Assembly: GCF_002953255.1 (NCBI RefSeq)
Contig: NZ_CP026498.1
Coordinates: 8,218,492 to 8,275,449, forward strand
From: Streptomyces sp. CB01881
Lineage (GTDB): Bacteria; Actinomycetota; Actinomycetes; Streptomycetales; Streptomycetaceae
Direction: 5' to 3'
Length of the DNA stretch: 56,958 nt
The notes under the pieces: generated by a model
The model's database searches: none
What the model saw: only the letters and a program-made list of their open reading frames with translations
What the model was told of the DNA's origin: nothing
In this document: piece after piece, positions 1 to 9,761 of the stretch
How positions within the stretch are numbered: position 1 is the stretch's first letter
How the letters are laid out: each line of letters begins with the position of its first letter
Program-made: the position numbers and the translations under genes

Positions 1-1
1 G

Positions 2-1339
2 GCCCGGACGGTCGTCTGCGTCGGCCCCGACGAGCAGCCGCCGGCCGGCGAGGGCTGGCACCAGGACCCGGACGTCCTGGACACCTGGTTCTCCTCCGGC
101 CTCTGGCCCTTCTCCACCCTCGGCTGGCCGGAGAAGACCCCGGACCTGGAGAAGTTCTACGCGACCGACGTCCTGGTCACCGGCCACGACATCATCTTCT
201 TCTGGGTCGCCCGGATGATGATGTTCGGCCTGTACGCGATGGACGGCCAGGCGCCGTTCAAGACCGTCGCCCTGACCGGCCTGGTCCGCGACGAGTTCGG
301 CAAGAAGATGTCGAAGTCCTCCGGCACCGCCGTGGACCCGCTGGACTGGATGGACGCCTACGGCGCCGACGCCGTCCGCTTCACCCTGGCCCGTGGCGCC
401 AACCCCGGCGCCGACGTGCCGATCGGCGAGGACTGGGTCAAGGGCTCGCGCAACTTCTGCAACAAGATCTGGAACGCGACCCGCTTCGCGCTGATGAACG
501 GCGCCACCGTCGAGGGCCCGCTGCCCGCGCCGGAGGAGCTGACCGCGGTCGACCGCTGGATCCTGTCGCGGCTGAACGCCACCGTCGCCGAGGTGGACGC
601 GCTGTACGACGACTACGAGTTCGCCAAGGTCTCGGACGCGCTGTACCACTTCGCCTGGGACGAGGTGTTCGACTGGTACGTCGAGCTCTCCAAGACCACC
701 CTGGCCAAGGGCGGCGCGCAGGCGGACGCCTCCCGCCGGGTCCTGGGCGAGGTCCTGGACGTCACGCTGCGGCTGCTCCACCCGGTCGTCCCGTTCGTCA
801 CCGACACGCTGTGGACCACGCTCACCGGCGCCGAGTCCCTGGTGGTCACCGAGTGGCCGCAGGACAGCGGCTTCCGGGACACCGCGGCCGAGGCCGAGAT
901 CGCCACGCTCCAGCAGGTGGTCACCGAGGTCCGCCGGTTCCGCTCGGACCAGGGCCTCCAGCCCGCGCAGAAGGTCCCGGCGCGGCTCGGCCTGGACGGC
1001 ACCGTGCTGGCCGTCCACGAGGACGCCATCCGCTCGCTGCTGCGCCTGACCCTGCCCGACGACGGCTTCACCGCCACCGCCTCGCTCCCGGTCGCCGGCG
1101 CCACGGTGGCGCTGGACCTCTCCGGCACCATCGACGTCGCGGCGGAGCGCAAGCGCCTGGCCAAGGACCTCGCGGCCGCCGAGAAGGAGAAGACCCAGAC
1201 CACCGCCAAGCTCGGCAACGAGGCGTTCCTCGCCAAGGCGCCGGACGACGTGGTCGCCAAGATCCGCACCCGCCAGGAGGCCGCCGAGGCCGACATCGCC
1301 CGGATCACCGCCCAGCTCGCGGCGCTGCCGCAGGCCTGA
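2..1339 (+). CDS. valS: Valine--tRNA ligase, C-terminal part (5' end outside window)
   Basis: This is the 3' part of a class I aminoacyl-tRNA synthetase that charges tRNA-Val in the cytoplasm. The frame is open from the first base of the window, so the HIGH motif and most of the editing domain lie upstream. Visible are the late catalytic segment (DTWFSSGLWPFSTLGWP), the KMSKS loop encoded at 305-319, the alpha-helical anticodon-binding domain, and a charged C-terminal coiled coil (residues ERKRLAKDLAAAEKEK and onward), which is typical of ValRS and distinguishes it from IleRS and LeuRS. The gene ends in TGA and is followed at once by a GC-rich hairpin terminator. In S. coelicolor valS likewise sits just upstream of folC, but here an accessory island separates the two. 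Confidence 0.97.
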   Translation, partial: ARTVVCVGPDEQPPAGEGWHQDPDVLDTWFSSGLWPFSTLGWPEKTPDLEKFYATDVLVTGHDIIFFWVARMMMFGLYAMDGQAPFKTVALTGLVRDEFGKKMSKSSGTAVDPLDWMDAYGADAVRFTLARGANPGADVPIGEDWVKGSRNFCNKIWNATRFALMNGATVEGPLPAPEELTAVDRWILSRLNATVAEVDALYDDYEFAKVSDALYHFAWDEVFDWYVELSKTTLAKGGAQADASRRVLGEVLDVTLRLLHPVVPFVTDTLWTTLTGAESLVVTEWPQDSGFRDTAAEAEIATLQQVVTEVRRFRSDQGLQPAQKVPARLGLDGTVLAVHEDAIRSLLRLTLPDDGFTATASLPVAGATVALDLSGTIDVAAERKRLAKDLAAAEKEKTQTTAKLGNEAFLAKAPDDVVAKIRTRQEAAEADIARITAQLAALPQA

Positions 1340-1356
1340 TCCGCACCGGCTCCAGG

Positions 1357-1401
1357 AGGGGCCGCATCCCGCCGACGCGGGGTGCGGCCCCTCCGGCTTT
1401 T
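1357..1401 (+). terminator. Intrinsic terminator of valS
   Basis: A 14-bp stem (AGGGGCCGCATCCC pairing with GGGGTGCGGCCCCT, one G-T pair) starts 18 bases after the valS stop and is followed by GGCTTTT. The stem and short U-run suggest an intrinsic terminator. Confidence 0.75.
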
Positions 1402-1605
1402 CCGGACCGCCCGTCCTTTCCTGCTACTAATAGCTCAATGGCGTTGCTCCCTTCCGGCGAATATTCATCCTGGACCGGGTGAGGTCTTATTCCGCCCGAA
1501 TTCATTCCGGTCTTGCCCGCGCGGGTTCGCGGAAGTTAGCAGGTCGGATGTGTACGGTGTGCAGGAGTTCCGCTGAGCCGACGGCATCGAACGGGAGGGC
1601 ATGGA

Positions 1606-2133
1606 GTGGTGGCGACCAAGGAGTTGGCCGACGAACTGCCTGCTGAGGCGGTCGACGAGGCCAAGGCCCGGGCGGCGATGCTGCTTCTCGCGTTCCGGCA
1701 CGGAAACCAGCTGGCGTTCGACGAGGCGCTGGACCGGATCCTCGACGAGCACGCGCACCGCGAGGTCACCACCCTGCTCACCTGGATCGCCGCCGAGGCG
1801 GTCCGCAAGGCGTACGCGCCCGAGGTCGGCGACCGGGTGCTGCATGCCATGGCCCGCCGCGCCCCGGCCGACACCGCAGCGGTGGACGTGGACGAGGAGA
1901 CCGCGGACGCGGCCCGGCTGATCGAGGCCGTCGCCGGCGGCCGCGTCTGCGAGGTCCGCGGGCTGGTGGCGGCCACCGCCGACACCACCTTCCTGCTCGG
2001 CGGCCTGCTCCAGGGCGTTGCCATGATGCTGCCGTTCCTGCCGGATGGCGAGCTGGCCGAGATCACCGCCGAGCTGCGCCGCCGGCACTGCGGCCCGTGC
2101 CCCGAGATCCCCGAGGCCCGGGCCGGGGTCTGA
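1606..2133 (+). CDS. Hypothetical protein with C-terminal CGPC motif
   Basis: I do not recognise this 175-residue protein. It is soluble, mostly helical and acidic, with no signal peptide or membrane segment. Near the C-terminus it has a HCGPCPE sequence, a CxxC pair of the kind found in thioredoxin-like or metal-binding sites, but no thioredoxin fold is evident around it. Two adjacent GTG codons (1606 and 1609) can start it, and a GGGAGGG stretch lies 8-12 bases upstream. It follows a 266-base AT-richer intergenic region after the valS terminator, so it is probably its own transcription unit. Codon use looks genuinely coding (strong GC3). It could be a lineage-specific Streptomyces protein. 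Confidence 0.75.
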   Translation: MVATKELADELPAEAVDEAKARAAMLLLAFRHGNQLAFDEALDRILDEHAHREVTTLLTWIAAEAVRKAYAPEVGDRVLHAMARRAPADTAAVDVDEETADAARLIEAVAGGRVCEVRGLVAATADTTFLLGGLLQGVAMMLPFLPDGELAEITAELRRRHCGPCPEIPEARAGV

Positions 2134-2164
2134 CACCCCGTCCCCGGGCCCCGGGCGGGTCGGC

Positions 2165-3711
2165 CTACGGCATCGCGTGCAGGTGCGCGCCGACGGTGGC
2201 CGCGATCCCGCCGCCCGCCTTGGCGTCGTGGTTGGTCGACCAGGTCATCGCCCCGCCGATCCCGGGCCAGGTGGTGTCGGGCCTGAAGGTGCCGCAGTTG
2301 GTGCCGGCGGCCAGGCAGTCCAGCGCGTTGTCGACCACGCCCGGGCCGACGTACCCGCCGCCCGCCGCGCTGGTGGAGGCCGGCACGCCGAGCCCGACCT
2401 GGTCGGGCCGCAGCCCGCCCTTGAGCTGGATGCAGGCCAGCGCCGTCAGGAAGTTCTCGGTGCCCTGCCCGTACACCTGGCCGTCGCAGCCGAGCATCGT
2501 GCCGGAGTTGTAGTACTGCATGTTGACGATGGTGAGGACGTCCTTCACGTTCAGCGCCAGCTTGAAGTACTCCGTCCCGGTCGACTGCATGTCGATGGTC
2601 TGCGGCGCCATGGTGAGCACGAACCCGCTGCCGGCCTTCGCCGCCAGCGTGTGCAGCGCCTGGCCCAGGTAGGTGGCGCTGACCCCGTTCTCCAGGTCGA
2701 TGTCGATCCCGTCGAACCCGTAGCCCTGCATCAGCGACCAGGCGGTGTCGGCGAAGGTGGTGGCGGAGGCGGAGCTGTTGACGGAGACGGTGCCGTTCTG
2801 GCCGCCGACCGAGAGGACGACTTTCTTCCCGGCCGCCTTCTTGGCCGCGATGTCCGCCTTGAACTGCGCCTCGGTGTAGCCGCCGAGCCGCGAGGAGAGC
2901 GTCGGGTCCAGGGTGAAGGCCAGGCCGCCGGGTGTGCTGGTGGCGTCCGCGAAGGAGACCGCGATGATGTCGTACGCGGCCGGAACGTCGCTGATCCGCT
3001 GGACGGTGGCGCCGTTGTCGAAGTTCTGCCAGTAGCCGGTGAGGATGTGCTTGGGCAGGCCCGGCGGACGGCCGGTCGGGGTGGCGGTGGGGGGCGCGGT
3101 GCCGGTCGGCGAGGCGGTCACGGTGGTGGTCGTCGTCGGGGAGGGCGTGGGGGTGGTGGAGCTGGGGGAGGGCTTCGGGTCGCCCGGGCCGACCAGCGAG
3201 ACGTCGTCGGCCAGGAAGGCGGGCTGCCCGTACCAGCCGTGCAGGTAGACGGTGACGCTGGTGGTGTTCGCCCCGGTGGTGAAGGTGGTGCCCAGCTTGG
3301 CGTACCCGGTGGAGCTGGTCCAGGTGCTGGGATCGGTCCCGCCGGTGCCGCGGGCGCCCAGGTAGACGTACGAGCCCTGGACCCAGCCGCTCAGCGTGTA
3401 CGTCGAGGACGGCTTCACGGCGACGGTCTGGACGCACTCGCCGGTGTCGCCGGCGCCCGGGGCGGAACGCAGCGCGAACGAGCCGGAGTGGACGGTGGCG
3501 GTCTCGGGCACGGCGGCGGAGCAGGTCCAGCCGGTGAGGTGGTTGCCGGACTCGAAGCCGCCGTTGGTGATCAGGTCGATGTCGGCGGCCTGGGCGCCGG
3601 TACCGCCGGCGAGGACGAGGCCGCTCAGGCCCAGGGCGATCGCGGTGGCCCCGGCGAGCAGGCCGTGGAGGGCGCGCGGGCGCGCGGGCGCGCGGGTCGG
3701 GCAGGTGGCAT
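2165..3711 (-). CDS. Secreted chitinase: carbohydrate-binding module + GH18; start codon out of frame
   Basis: This is an extracellular endo-chitinase-type protein. In the reading frame (numbering from the only in-frame start, TTG at 3799, 544 aa) it has an Arg-rich n-region and hydrophobic core ending in AQA-AD (about 43-72), a jelly-roll-like carbohydrate-binding module (about 73-207), a Pro/Thr/Ser linker (about 208-248) and a GH18 domain (about 249-544). The catalytic motif DGIDIDLE (DxxDxDxE) is at 363-370, with Glu370 encoded at 2690-2692. The best start is ATG 3711, preceded by AGGAG at 8 nt spacing, but it is out of frame because of three tandem copies of GGCGCGCG at 3671-3694. Removing one 8-bp copy restores a normal signal peptide beginning MPPARPARPRALHGLLAG. 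The gene is therefore phase-variable, recently frameshifted, mis-sequenced, or started at TTG 3799 with an unusually long leader. Confidence 0.85.
3671..3694. repeat. Three tandem copies of an 8-bp unit in the chitinase signal-peptide region
   Basis: GGCGCGCG occurs at 3671-3678, 3679-3686 and 3687-3694. Since 8 is not a multiple of 3, each gain or loss of a unit changes the frame between the start codons upstream and the GH18 frame. Confidence 0.9.
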
Positions 3712-3836
3712 GACTCCATCTCCTGTGGGGGAGGCCGGGCGGCTCGCGTGGGGGGAGCCGCCCGGGTGTCGATGGTGTGCGTGCGGGAGCTACCGACAAT
3801 TCAAGTCCCCATCAGGGAAGGAGACTTGCCTCACAA

Positions 3837-3852
3837 GGTGGAGTAGACCAAT
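3837..3852 (-). promoter_or_regulatory. DasR-responsive-element-like operator upstream of the chitinase
   Basis: On the minus strand the site reads ATTGGTCTACTCCACC. It matches 12 of 16 positions of the dre consensus as I remember it (ACTGGTCTAGACCACT), which is bound by DasR, the GlcNAc-responsive GntR repressor of chitinase genes in Streptomyces. It lies 7-21 bases downstream of a perfect TTGACA hexamer, that is, between the probable -35 and -10. Confidence 0.5.
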
Positions 3853-3857
3853 CCGGC

Positions 3858-3863
3858 TGTCAA
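3858..3863 (-). promoter_or_regulatory. Candidate -35 element (TTGACA) of the chitinase promoter
   Basis: TTGACA is read on the minus strand. The matching -10 would fall around 3835-3842, where no strong TANNNT is seen. Initiation there would give a 5' untranslated region of about 120 nt before ATG 3711. Confidence 0.45.
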
Positions 3864-3875
3864 GAGGACGGGGCC

Positions 3876-5876
3876 TCAGGCGGCCGCCGGCACCGGCTGT
3901 TCGGACAGCCGCGCGGTCAGGGCGGCGATCCGCGCGGAGGCCAGCCCGTCGCCGTACGGGCTCGGGGTGGCGGCCAGCCGGGCGAGCCGCTCGGGGGAGT
4001 CGGCCAGCCAGTCGGCGGCCAGGTCGCCCAGCCCGGGGCCGGGCGGGACGAGCGCGGCGAAGCCCGCGTCCACCGCCTCCGGGCGCTCGGTGGAGCGGCG
4101 GACGACGAGCAGGGGGCGGCCGAGTACGGTGCACTCCTCCTGGACGCCGCCGGAGTCGGAGACCAGCAGCGCGGCGTGCCGGGCCAGGCCGAGGAACTCC
4201 GCGTAGCCGACCGGTCCGGTGGCGGCGATCCGCGCGAGCAGGCCGTCGAGGGCGAACCGCTCGACGGCGGCCCGGGTGTGCGGGTGCATCGGGAACAGCA
4301 CCGGCGTCCTGGCCCGGGCGATCCGGTCCAGCTCGGTGAGGACGGCGCGGAGCGCCCCGGCGGTGTTGGTGTTCTCCGGCCGGTGCACGGTGGCCAGCAC
4401 GTAGCCGTCCGGCGCGACCCCGTGGGCCGCGAGCAGCGCGGCCCGGGCGTCCCCGTCGGGCAGCCGGCGGCGGACCACCTCGACCACGGTGTTCCCGGTG
4501 AGGGCGATCCGCTCCTCGTCCAGCGACTCGGCGCGCAGGTTGGCGGCGTTCCCGGTGGTGGCGGCGCAGAGCAGGTCGGCGACGTGGTCGACCATCACCC
4601 GGTTGTGCTCCTCGGGCACCGCCCGGTCGAAGCTGCGCAGCCCGGCCTCGACGTGCACCAGCGGGATCCCGCGGGCGCCGGCGGCGAGCGCACCGGCGAG
4701 GGTGGCGTTGGTGTCGCCCTGGACGACGACGGCGGCGGGCCGGTCCTCGGCGAAGGCCGCGTCGAGCTGGCCGAGCGACTGGGCGATCTGGCCGGCCCGG
4801 GGGCGGCCGCCGACACCGGTCAGCAGCTCCGGGCGGGGCGGGCCTTGCCGGCCGGGCGGTAGTGCGGCGAGCGCAGCACCCGCCCGGTGTAGCGCAGGCA
4901 CTGCATGTCGCCCTGGGCCCACCGGGTGCGCTGGGTGAGGAAGCGCCGGAGCGAGACCAGCCCCTCCTGGGACACCCGCCTCGGTGATGTGCGTCAACCG
5001 CCAGCCGGCGAGCCGCAGTTCGAGCCCGGACTCGTAGTCCTCCAGCAGCGCCCGCTCCGGCCAGGGGCGGCCTGCGCGGCCCTCCTCGGCGGTGAGCGAG
5101 TCCAGTGCGGAGAGCCGGAGGAACTGGCCGTTGCCGCCGAGGCCGACGGAGCCGGTGCCCCGGCGCAGCAGCTGCATGCCGGCGTTGTTGGCCTGGAACT
5201 CGACGTCCTGCATCCGCACCAGGGCGCGGGCCCGCGCGTTGGCGAACCGGCCCCGCCCGGGCAGCGGCCGCTCGTCGTCGGCGTTGCGCATCCGGACGCC
5301 GATCTGCACGGCGCCGGTGTCCGGGCGGCCGGGCGCCTTCCCGTTGCAGACCTGGGCGAGGGTGCCCGGGTCGAGCCGGCCGTCGGCGTCGACGACGCCG
5401 ATCACCACGCGGGAGCGGTCGGTGCCCTCGGGCAGCCGGGCGGAGATCTCGCGGTAGGCGGCGTTGAGGGCGGCGCCCTTGCCGATCCGGGCGTGCGGGC
5501 GGCGGCGCTGGACGAGGTGGAGCCGGTCGTCCCGGTCGGCGGCGGTCAGGACCAGGGCGCGGGTGGCGTCCTCGCTGTCGTCGTCGATCACCCACAGGTG
5601 CGCCCCGGGGGCGGAGTGCCGCAGCCCGTCCAGGGTCTGGACGACCGCGGCCTCCTCGTCGCGGCAGGGGACGGCCAGGTGCCACTCGAAGGCGGCCGGG
5701 TCGCCGGGTTCGGCGGGCCGGTTGCTCCGGAAGGCGTGCCGGGAGCCGGCCCAGTACACGAGGAAGCGTCCGAAGACGAGGGCCATGTAGCCGACGAGTG
5801 CCAGCGAGACCAGTCCGGCTAACCGGACGATGCCGTCCTGCCGGAACACGATCCAGTCGTGCAGGGTGTCGAGCAT
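3876..5876 (-). pseudogene. Decayed fusion of a processive family-2 glycosyltransferase and a UDP-GlcNAc 2-epimerase
   Basis: One open frame joins two incomplete enzymes. The start is ATG 5876, with GAGGAG about 10 nt upstream. Residues 1-40 hold a membrane segment; then comes a GT2 domain with IDDDSED, VDADGR and the EDYESGLELR acceptor motif. Just after ITEA (about 4968-4982) the frame shifts: the QxxRW motif of processive synthases (QRTRW, 4919-4933) is present but in another frame, which then stops at 4820-4822. The long frame continues into a non-hydrolysing UDP-N-acetylglucosamine 2-epimerase that lacks its first 60 or so residues (the GTRPE region) but keeps VQGDTNATLAG, HVEAGLRS, TVHRPENT, SDSGGVQEE and LRLA-like ends. 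A deletion removing the GT2 C-terminal membrane helices and the epimerase N-terminus, plus an indel, explains this. Neither enzyme should work. Codon 19 is TTA, rare in Streptomyces and read by the bldA tRNA. Confidence 0.82.
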
Positions 5877-6039
5877 GGCGCGGTTTCTCCTCGTGATCAA
5901 AGGTTGGCGACTCCTGACGATTGCGAATCGATGCTTCATTGCGGCTCAAATTCGCTGAATCAATAGTAAAGGGGGCAAACTAGAAAATTAGGGCAAAGTG
6001 GCCGTTCTCACCCCGTGAGGACGGCCCGCCAGCGCTCCG

Positions 6040-6051
6040 TAGACTGTGGTC
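6040..6051 (+). promoter_or_regulatory. Leaderless -10 element of folC (TAGACT, 6 nt before GTG)
   Basis: TAGACT at 6040-6045 is followed by six bases and then GTG at 6052. Transcription starting about 7 nt after the -10 would begin at the start codon, and no Shine-Dalgarno sequence is present. Confidence 0.6.
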
Positions 6052-7443
6052 GTGAGCGACAAGGCCGACCCGAACCCGTACACCCTCCGCCCCGCCGACG
6101 CCGGCCCCGGCGACGCCCTGCGCGACGTCGAGATCGAGCTCTCCGAGCGCTGGCCGGAGAACAAGCTGGAGCCCTCGCTCGACCGGATCGAGGCGCTGAT
6201 GGACATCCTGGGCCAGCCCCAGCGGTCCTTCCCCTCCATCCACATCACCGGCACCAACGGCAAGACCTCCACGGCCCGGATGATCGAGCAGCTGCTCAAC
6301 ACCTTCGAGCTGCGCACCGGCCGCTACACCAGCCCGCACGTGGAGTCCGTCACCGAGCGGATCAGCCTCGACGGTGCCCCGATCACCCCCGAACGGTTCG
6401 TCGAGGTCTACCGCGACATCGAGCCGTACGTGCAGATGACCGACGCGCAGCAGCCCGTCCCGATGTCCTTCTTCGAGGTGCTGACCGGCATGGCGTACGC
6501 CGCCTTCGCCGACGCCCCGGTGGACGTCGGCGTGATCGAGGTCGGCATGGGCGGCTCCTGGGACGCCACCAACGTGATCGACGCCGCCGTCGCGGTGATC
6601 ACCCCGATCGGCCTGGACCACACCGACAAGCTGGGCGGCACCACCGGCGAGATCGCGGTCGAGAAGTCCGGGATCATCAAGACCGGCACCGTCGCCGTCG
6701 TCGCCCAGCAGCAGCTGGACGCCGCGCAGTCCATCCTGCGCCGCGCCGTCGAGGTGGACGCCACCGTGGCCCGCGAGGGCATGGAGTTCGGCGTGATCCG
6801 CCGTGAGGTCGCCATCGGCGGCCAGCTGGTGACGCTGCGCGGGCTCGGCGGCGAGGAGTACGAAGACGTCTTCATCCCGCTGCACGGCGCCCACCAGGCG
6901 CAGAACGCCGCGCTGGCGCTGGCCGCCGTCGAGGCCTTCTTCGGTGTCGGCGGCGCGCGCGGCGGGCAGCTCGACGTCGACAAGGTCCGCCAGGCCTTCT
7001 CCGGCGTCGCCTCGCCGGGCCGGCTGGAGGTCGTCCGCCGCAGCCCGACGATCCTCCTCGACGCCGCCCACAACCCGAACGGCGCCCAGGCCACCGTCGC
7101 CGCGATCGGCGAGGCCTTCGGCTTCACCCGGCTGGTCGGCGTGATCGGCACCAGCGGCGACAAGGACGTGGCCGGCCTGCTGGAGGCCTTCGAGCCGATC
7201 CTGGCCGAGGTCGTCATCACCCAGAACTCCACCCACCGCGCGATGGACGTGGACGCCCTGGCCGCCCTGGCCGTCGAGATCTTCGGCGAGGACCGCGTCC
7301 AGGTCGAGCCCCGGCTCGACGACGCCATCGCCGCCGCCGTCACCCTCGCCGAGGAGGAGGGCGACCTCGGCGGTGCCGGGGTGCTGGTCACCGGTTCGGT
7401 CATCACGGTGGGCGAGGCCCGCCTGCTCCTCGGGAGGAAGTGA
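6052..7443 (+). CDS. folC: Bifunctional folylpolyglutamate synthase / dihydrofolate synthase
   Basis: FolC adds glutamate to dihydropteroate and extends the polyglutamate tail of folates, using ATP in the cytoplasm. The 463-residue protein (Mur-ligase fold) shows the P-loop GTNGKTS at residues 67-73, the conserved TSPHVESVTERI segment, VGMGGSWDATN, the GLDHTDKLG segment with the metal-binding His, and LDAAHNPNGAQ in the C-terminal domain. Start choice: GTG 6052 gives MSDKADPNPY; an in-frame GTG at 6046 is possible, but the TAGACT box fits leaderless initiation at 6052. The stop overlaps the region just before the next gene, so the two are probably co-transcribed. Confidence 0.96.
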   Translation: MSDKADPNPYTLRPADAGPGDALRDVEIELSERWPENKLEPSLDRIEALMDILGQPQRSFPSIHITGTNGKTSTARMIEQLLNTFELRTGRYTSPHVESVTERISLDGAPITPERFVEVYRDIEPYVQMTDAQQPVPMSFFEVLTGMAYAAFADAPVDVGVIEVGMGGSWDATNVIDAAVAVITPIGLDHTDKLGGTTGEIAVEKSGIIKTGTVAVVAQQQLDAAQSILRRAVEVDATVAREGMEFGVIRREVAIGGQLVTLRGLGGEEYEDVFIPLHGAHQAQNAALALAAVEAFFGVGGARGGQLDVDKVRQAFSGVASPGRLEVVRRSPTILLDAAHNPNGAQATVAAIGEAFGFTRLVGVIGTSGDKDVAGLLEAFEPILAEVVITQNSTHRAMDVDALAALAVEIFGEDRVQVEPRLDDAIAAAVTLAEEEGDLGGAGVLVTGSVITVGEARLLLGRK

Positions 7444-7445
7444 CG

Positions 7446-7784
7446 ATGAGGACGCTCTGCTCCTCGACGCTGATCGGCGAGGCGTTGCTGGCGATGTTCG
7501 CGGGGTTGGTGGCGATGCAGCTCTCCGACATCCCGACGGCCACCGTCTGGACCGTCACGGGCGTCGTCATGGCCCTGTGCATCGCACTCTGCGGCATGAT
7601 CAACCGGCCGGGCGCGGTCGCCCTCGGCTGGGCGCTGCAGATCGGCCTGATCGCCAGCGGCTTCATCCTGCCGACCATGTTCGCCCTCGGAGTGGTCTTC
7701 GCCGGCCTGTGGTGGTGCTCGGTGCACTACGGCCGCAGGATCGACGAGTTCAAGGCCGCCCGCGCCGCTGCCCAGGTGGCCTAG
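7446..7784 (+). CDS. Small integral membrane protein, DUF4233 type
   Basis: This 112-residue protein has about four hydrophobic helices (for example LLAMFAGLVAMQL, VTGVVMALCIALCGMI, LQIGLIASGFILPTMFALGVVFAGLWW) and a short basic C-terminal tail. It resembles the DUF4233 family that follows folC in Streptomyces; its function is unknown. GGAGG at 7433-7437 is 8 nt from ATG 7446. A GTG at 7440 would overlap the folC stop but is too close to the ribosome binding site. The tight spacing indicates translational coupling with folC. Confidence 0.85.
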   Translation: MRTLCSSTLIGEALLAMFAGLVAMQLSDIPTATVWTVTGVVMALCIALCGMINRPGAVALGWALQIGLIASGFILPTMFALGVVFAGLWWCSVHYGRRIDEFKAARAAAQVA

Positions 7785-7899
7785 ACCAGGCCCCGGGCGG
7801 GCGGCCGGAGCCGCCGCTCACGCAAGGTAACCTCTGCGGTAGTCGCACTCCGCGCCACGAACCGAGTGCAAGCCGAACCGATTTCCCAGGAGACGCACC

Positions 7900-8313
7900 G
7901 TGTCCCAGCGCACTCTCGTCCTGCTCAAGCCCGACGCCGTCCGCCGCGGCCTGGCCGGCGAGATCATCAGCCGCATCGAGCGCAAGGCCGGCTGGCGCCT
8001 CGCCGCCGTCGAGCTGCGCACCTTCGACCGGGCGACGCTGGAGCAGCACTACGCGGAGCACGTCGGCCGCCCGTTCTACGAGCCGCTGCTGGAGTTCATG
8101 ACCTCCGGCCCGTCCATCGCGCTGATCGTCGAGGGCGAGGAGGTCGTGCCCGGCATCCGCATGCTGGCCGGGGCGACCAACCCGCTGGAGGCCGGCGCCG
8201 GCACCATCCGCGGCGACTACGCGACGATCACCCGCGAGAACCTGATCCACGCCTCCGACTCCCCGGAGTCCGCCGAGCGCGAGATCAAGATCTTCTTCCC
8301 GGCGCACGCCTGA
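7900..8313 (+). CDS. ndk: Nucleoside diphosphate kinase
   Basis: Ndk transfers the gamma-phosphate between nucleoside triphosphates and diphosphates through a phosphohistidine. The 137-residue product has the normal family length, the N-terminal TLVLLKPDAVRRGL strand, the RxxAGATNPLEA segment, GTIRGDYA, and the active-site region NLIHASDSPESAEREI with the catalytic His. The GTG start at 7900 has AGGAG 7-8 nt upstream. A strong hairpin terminator follows, so it is probably monocistronic. Confidence 0.97.
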   Translation: MSQRTLVLLKPDAVRRGLAGEIISRIERKAGWRLAAVELRTFDRATLEQHYAEHVGRPFYEPLLEFMTSGPSIALIVEGEEVVPGIRMLAGATNPLEAGAGTIRGDYATITRENLIHASDSPESAEREIKIFFPAHA

Positions 8314-8351
8314 GAACCACCACGGGCGAAACGCCCGAGGGACCTTCGGGT

Positions 8352-8390
8352 GCCCCGGCCGGGACCATTGGCCCGGCCGGGGCATTCTTA
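8352..8390 (+). terminator. Intrinsic terminator of ndk
   Basis: A perfect 12-bp stem GCCCCGGCCGGG / CCCGGCCGGGGC with an 8-nt loop is followed by ATTCTTAT. Confidence 0.85.
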
Positions 8391-8627
8391 TCGTGAAATA
8401 GGGAACTGGGGGTGCCGACACGGCGTCCCAATGCCCGGAGAAGCGATCACGCTCCGGACAATGGACGGTATGCCCCACGCCGACGTCCGTACTGGCCGAC
8501 GTGACTACGATGGACGCGACTCAAGGGCCCGGTACGGCTGGTCAGCTGTTTTCCGCCCAAGCCGTGGGCGCATGCTTCTCGTCCACCCCCGCTAATGACT
8601 CCGAGCCCGGGAAGGCACCTACACCCC
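8391..8627. other. Intergenic region upstream of mreB
   Basis: Together with the ndk terminator this makes about 310 bases without a gene. It should hold the mre operon promoter(s). A TACGAT hexamer near 8508-8513 is a possible -10, but no convincing -35 is spaced from it. I see no tRNA or small ORF. Confidence 0.4.
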
Positions 8628-9665
<1,038 letters not shown>

Positions 9666-9761
9666 CACAACCGACGAAACCCGTAACTCAACTGAACGGC
9701 CCACCGCCCGGGCCCCACGGCCCGGGTGGGCGGCCAGGTACGAAGGGGCAGTACCAGCACC

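Noticed and set aside
3876..5876. A true bifunctional glycosyltransferase-epimerase enzyme
   Set aside because: The GT2 QxxRW motif lies in another frame and the epimerase lacks its N-terminal nucleotide-binding part, so a deletion scar explains the fusion better.
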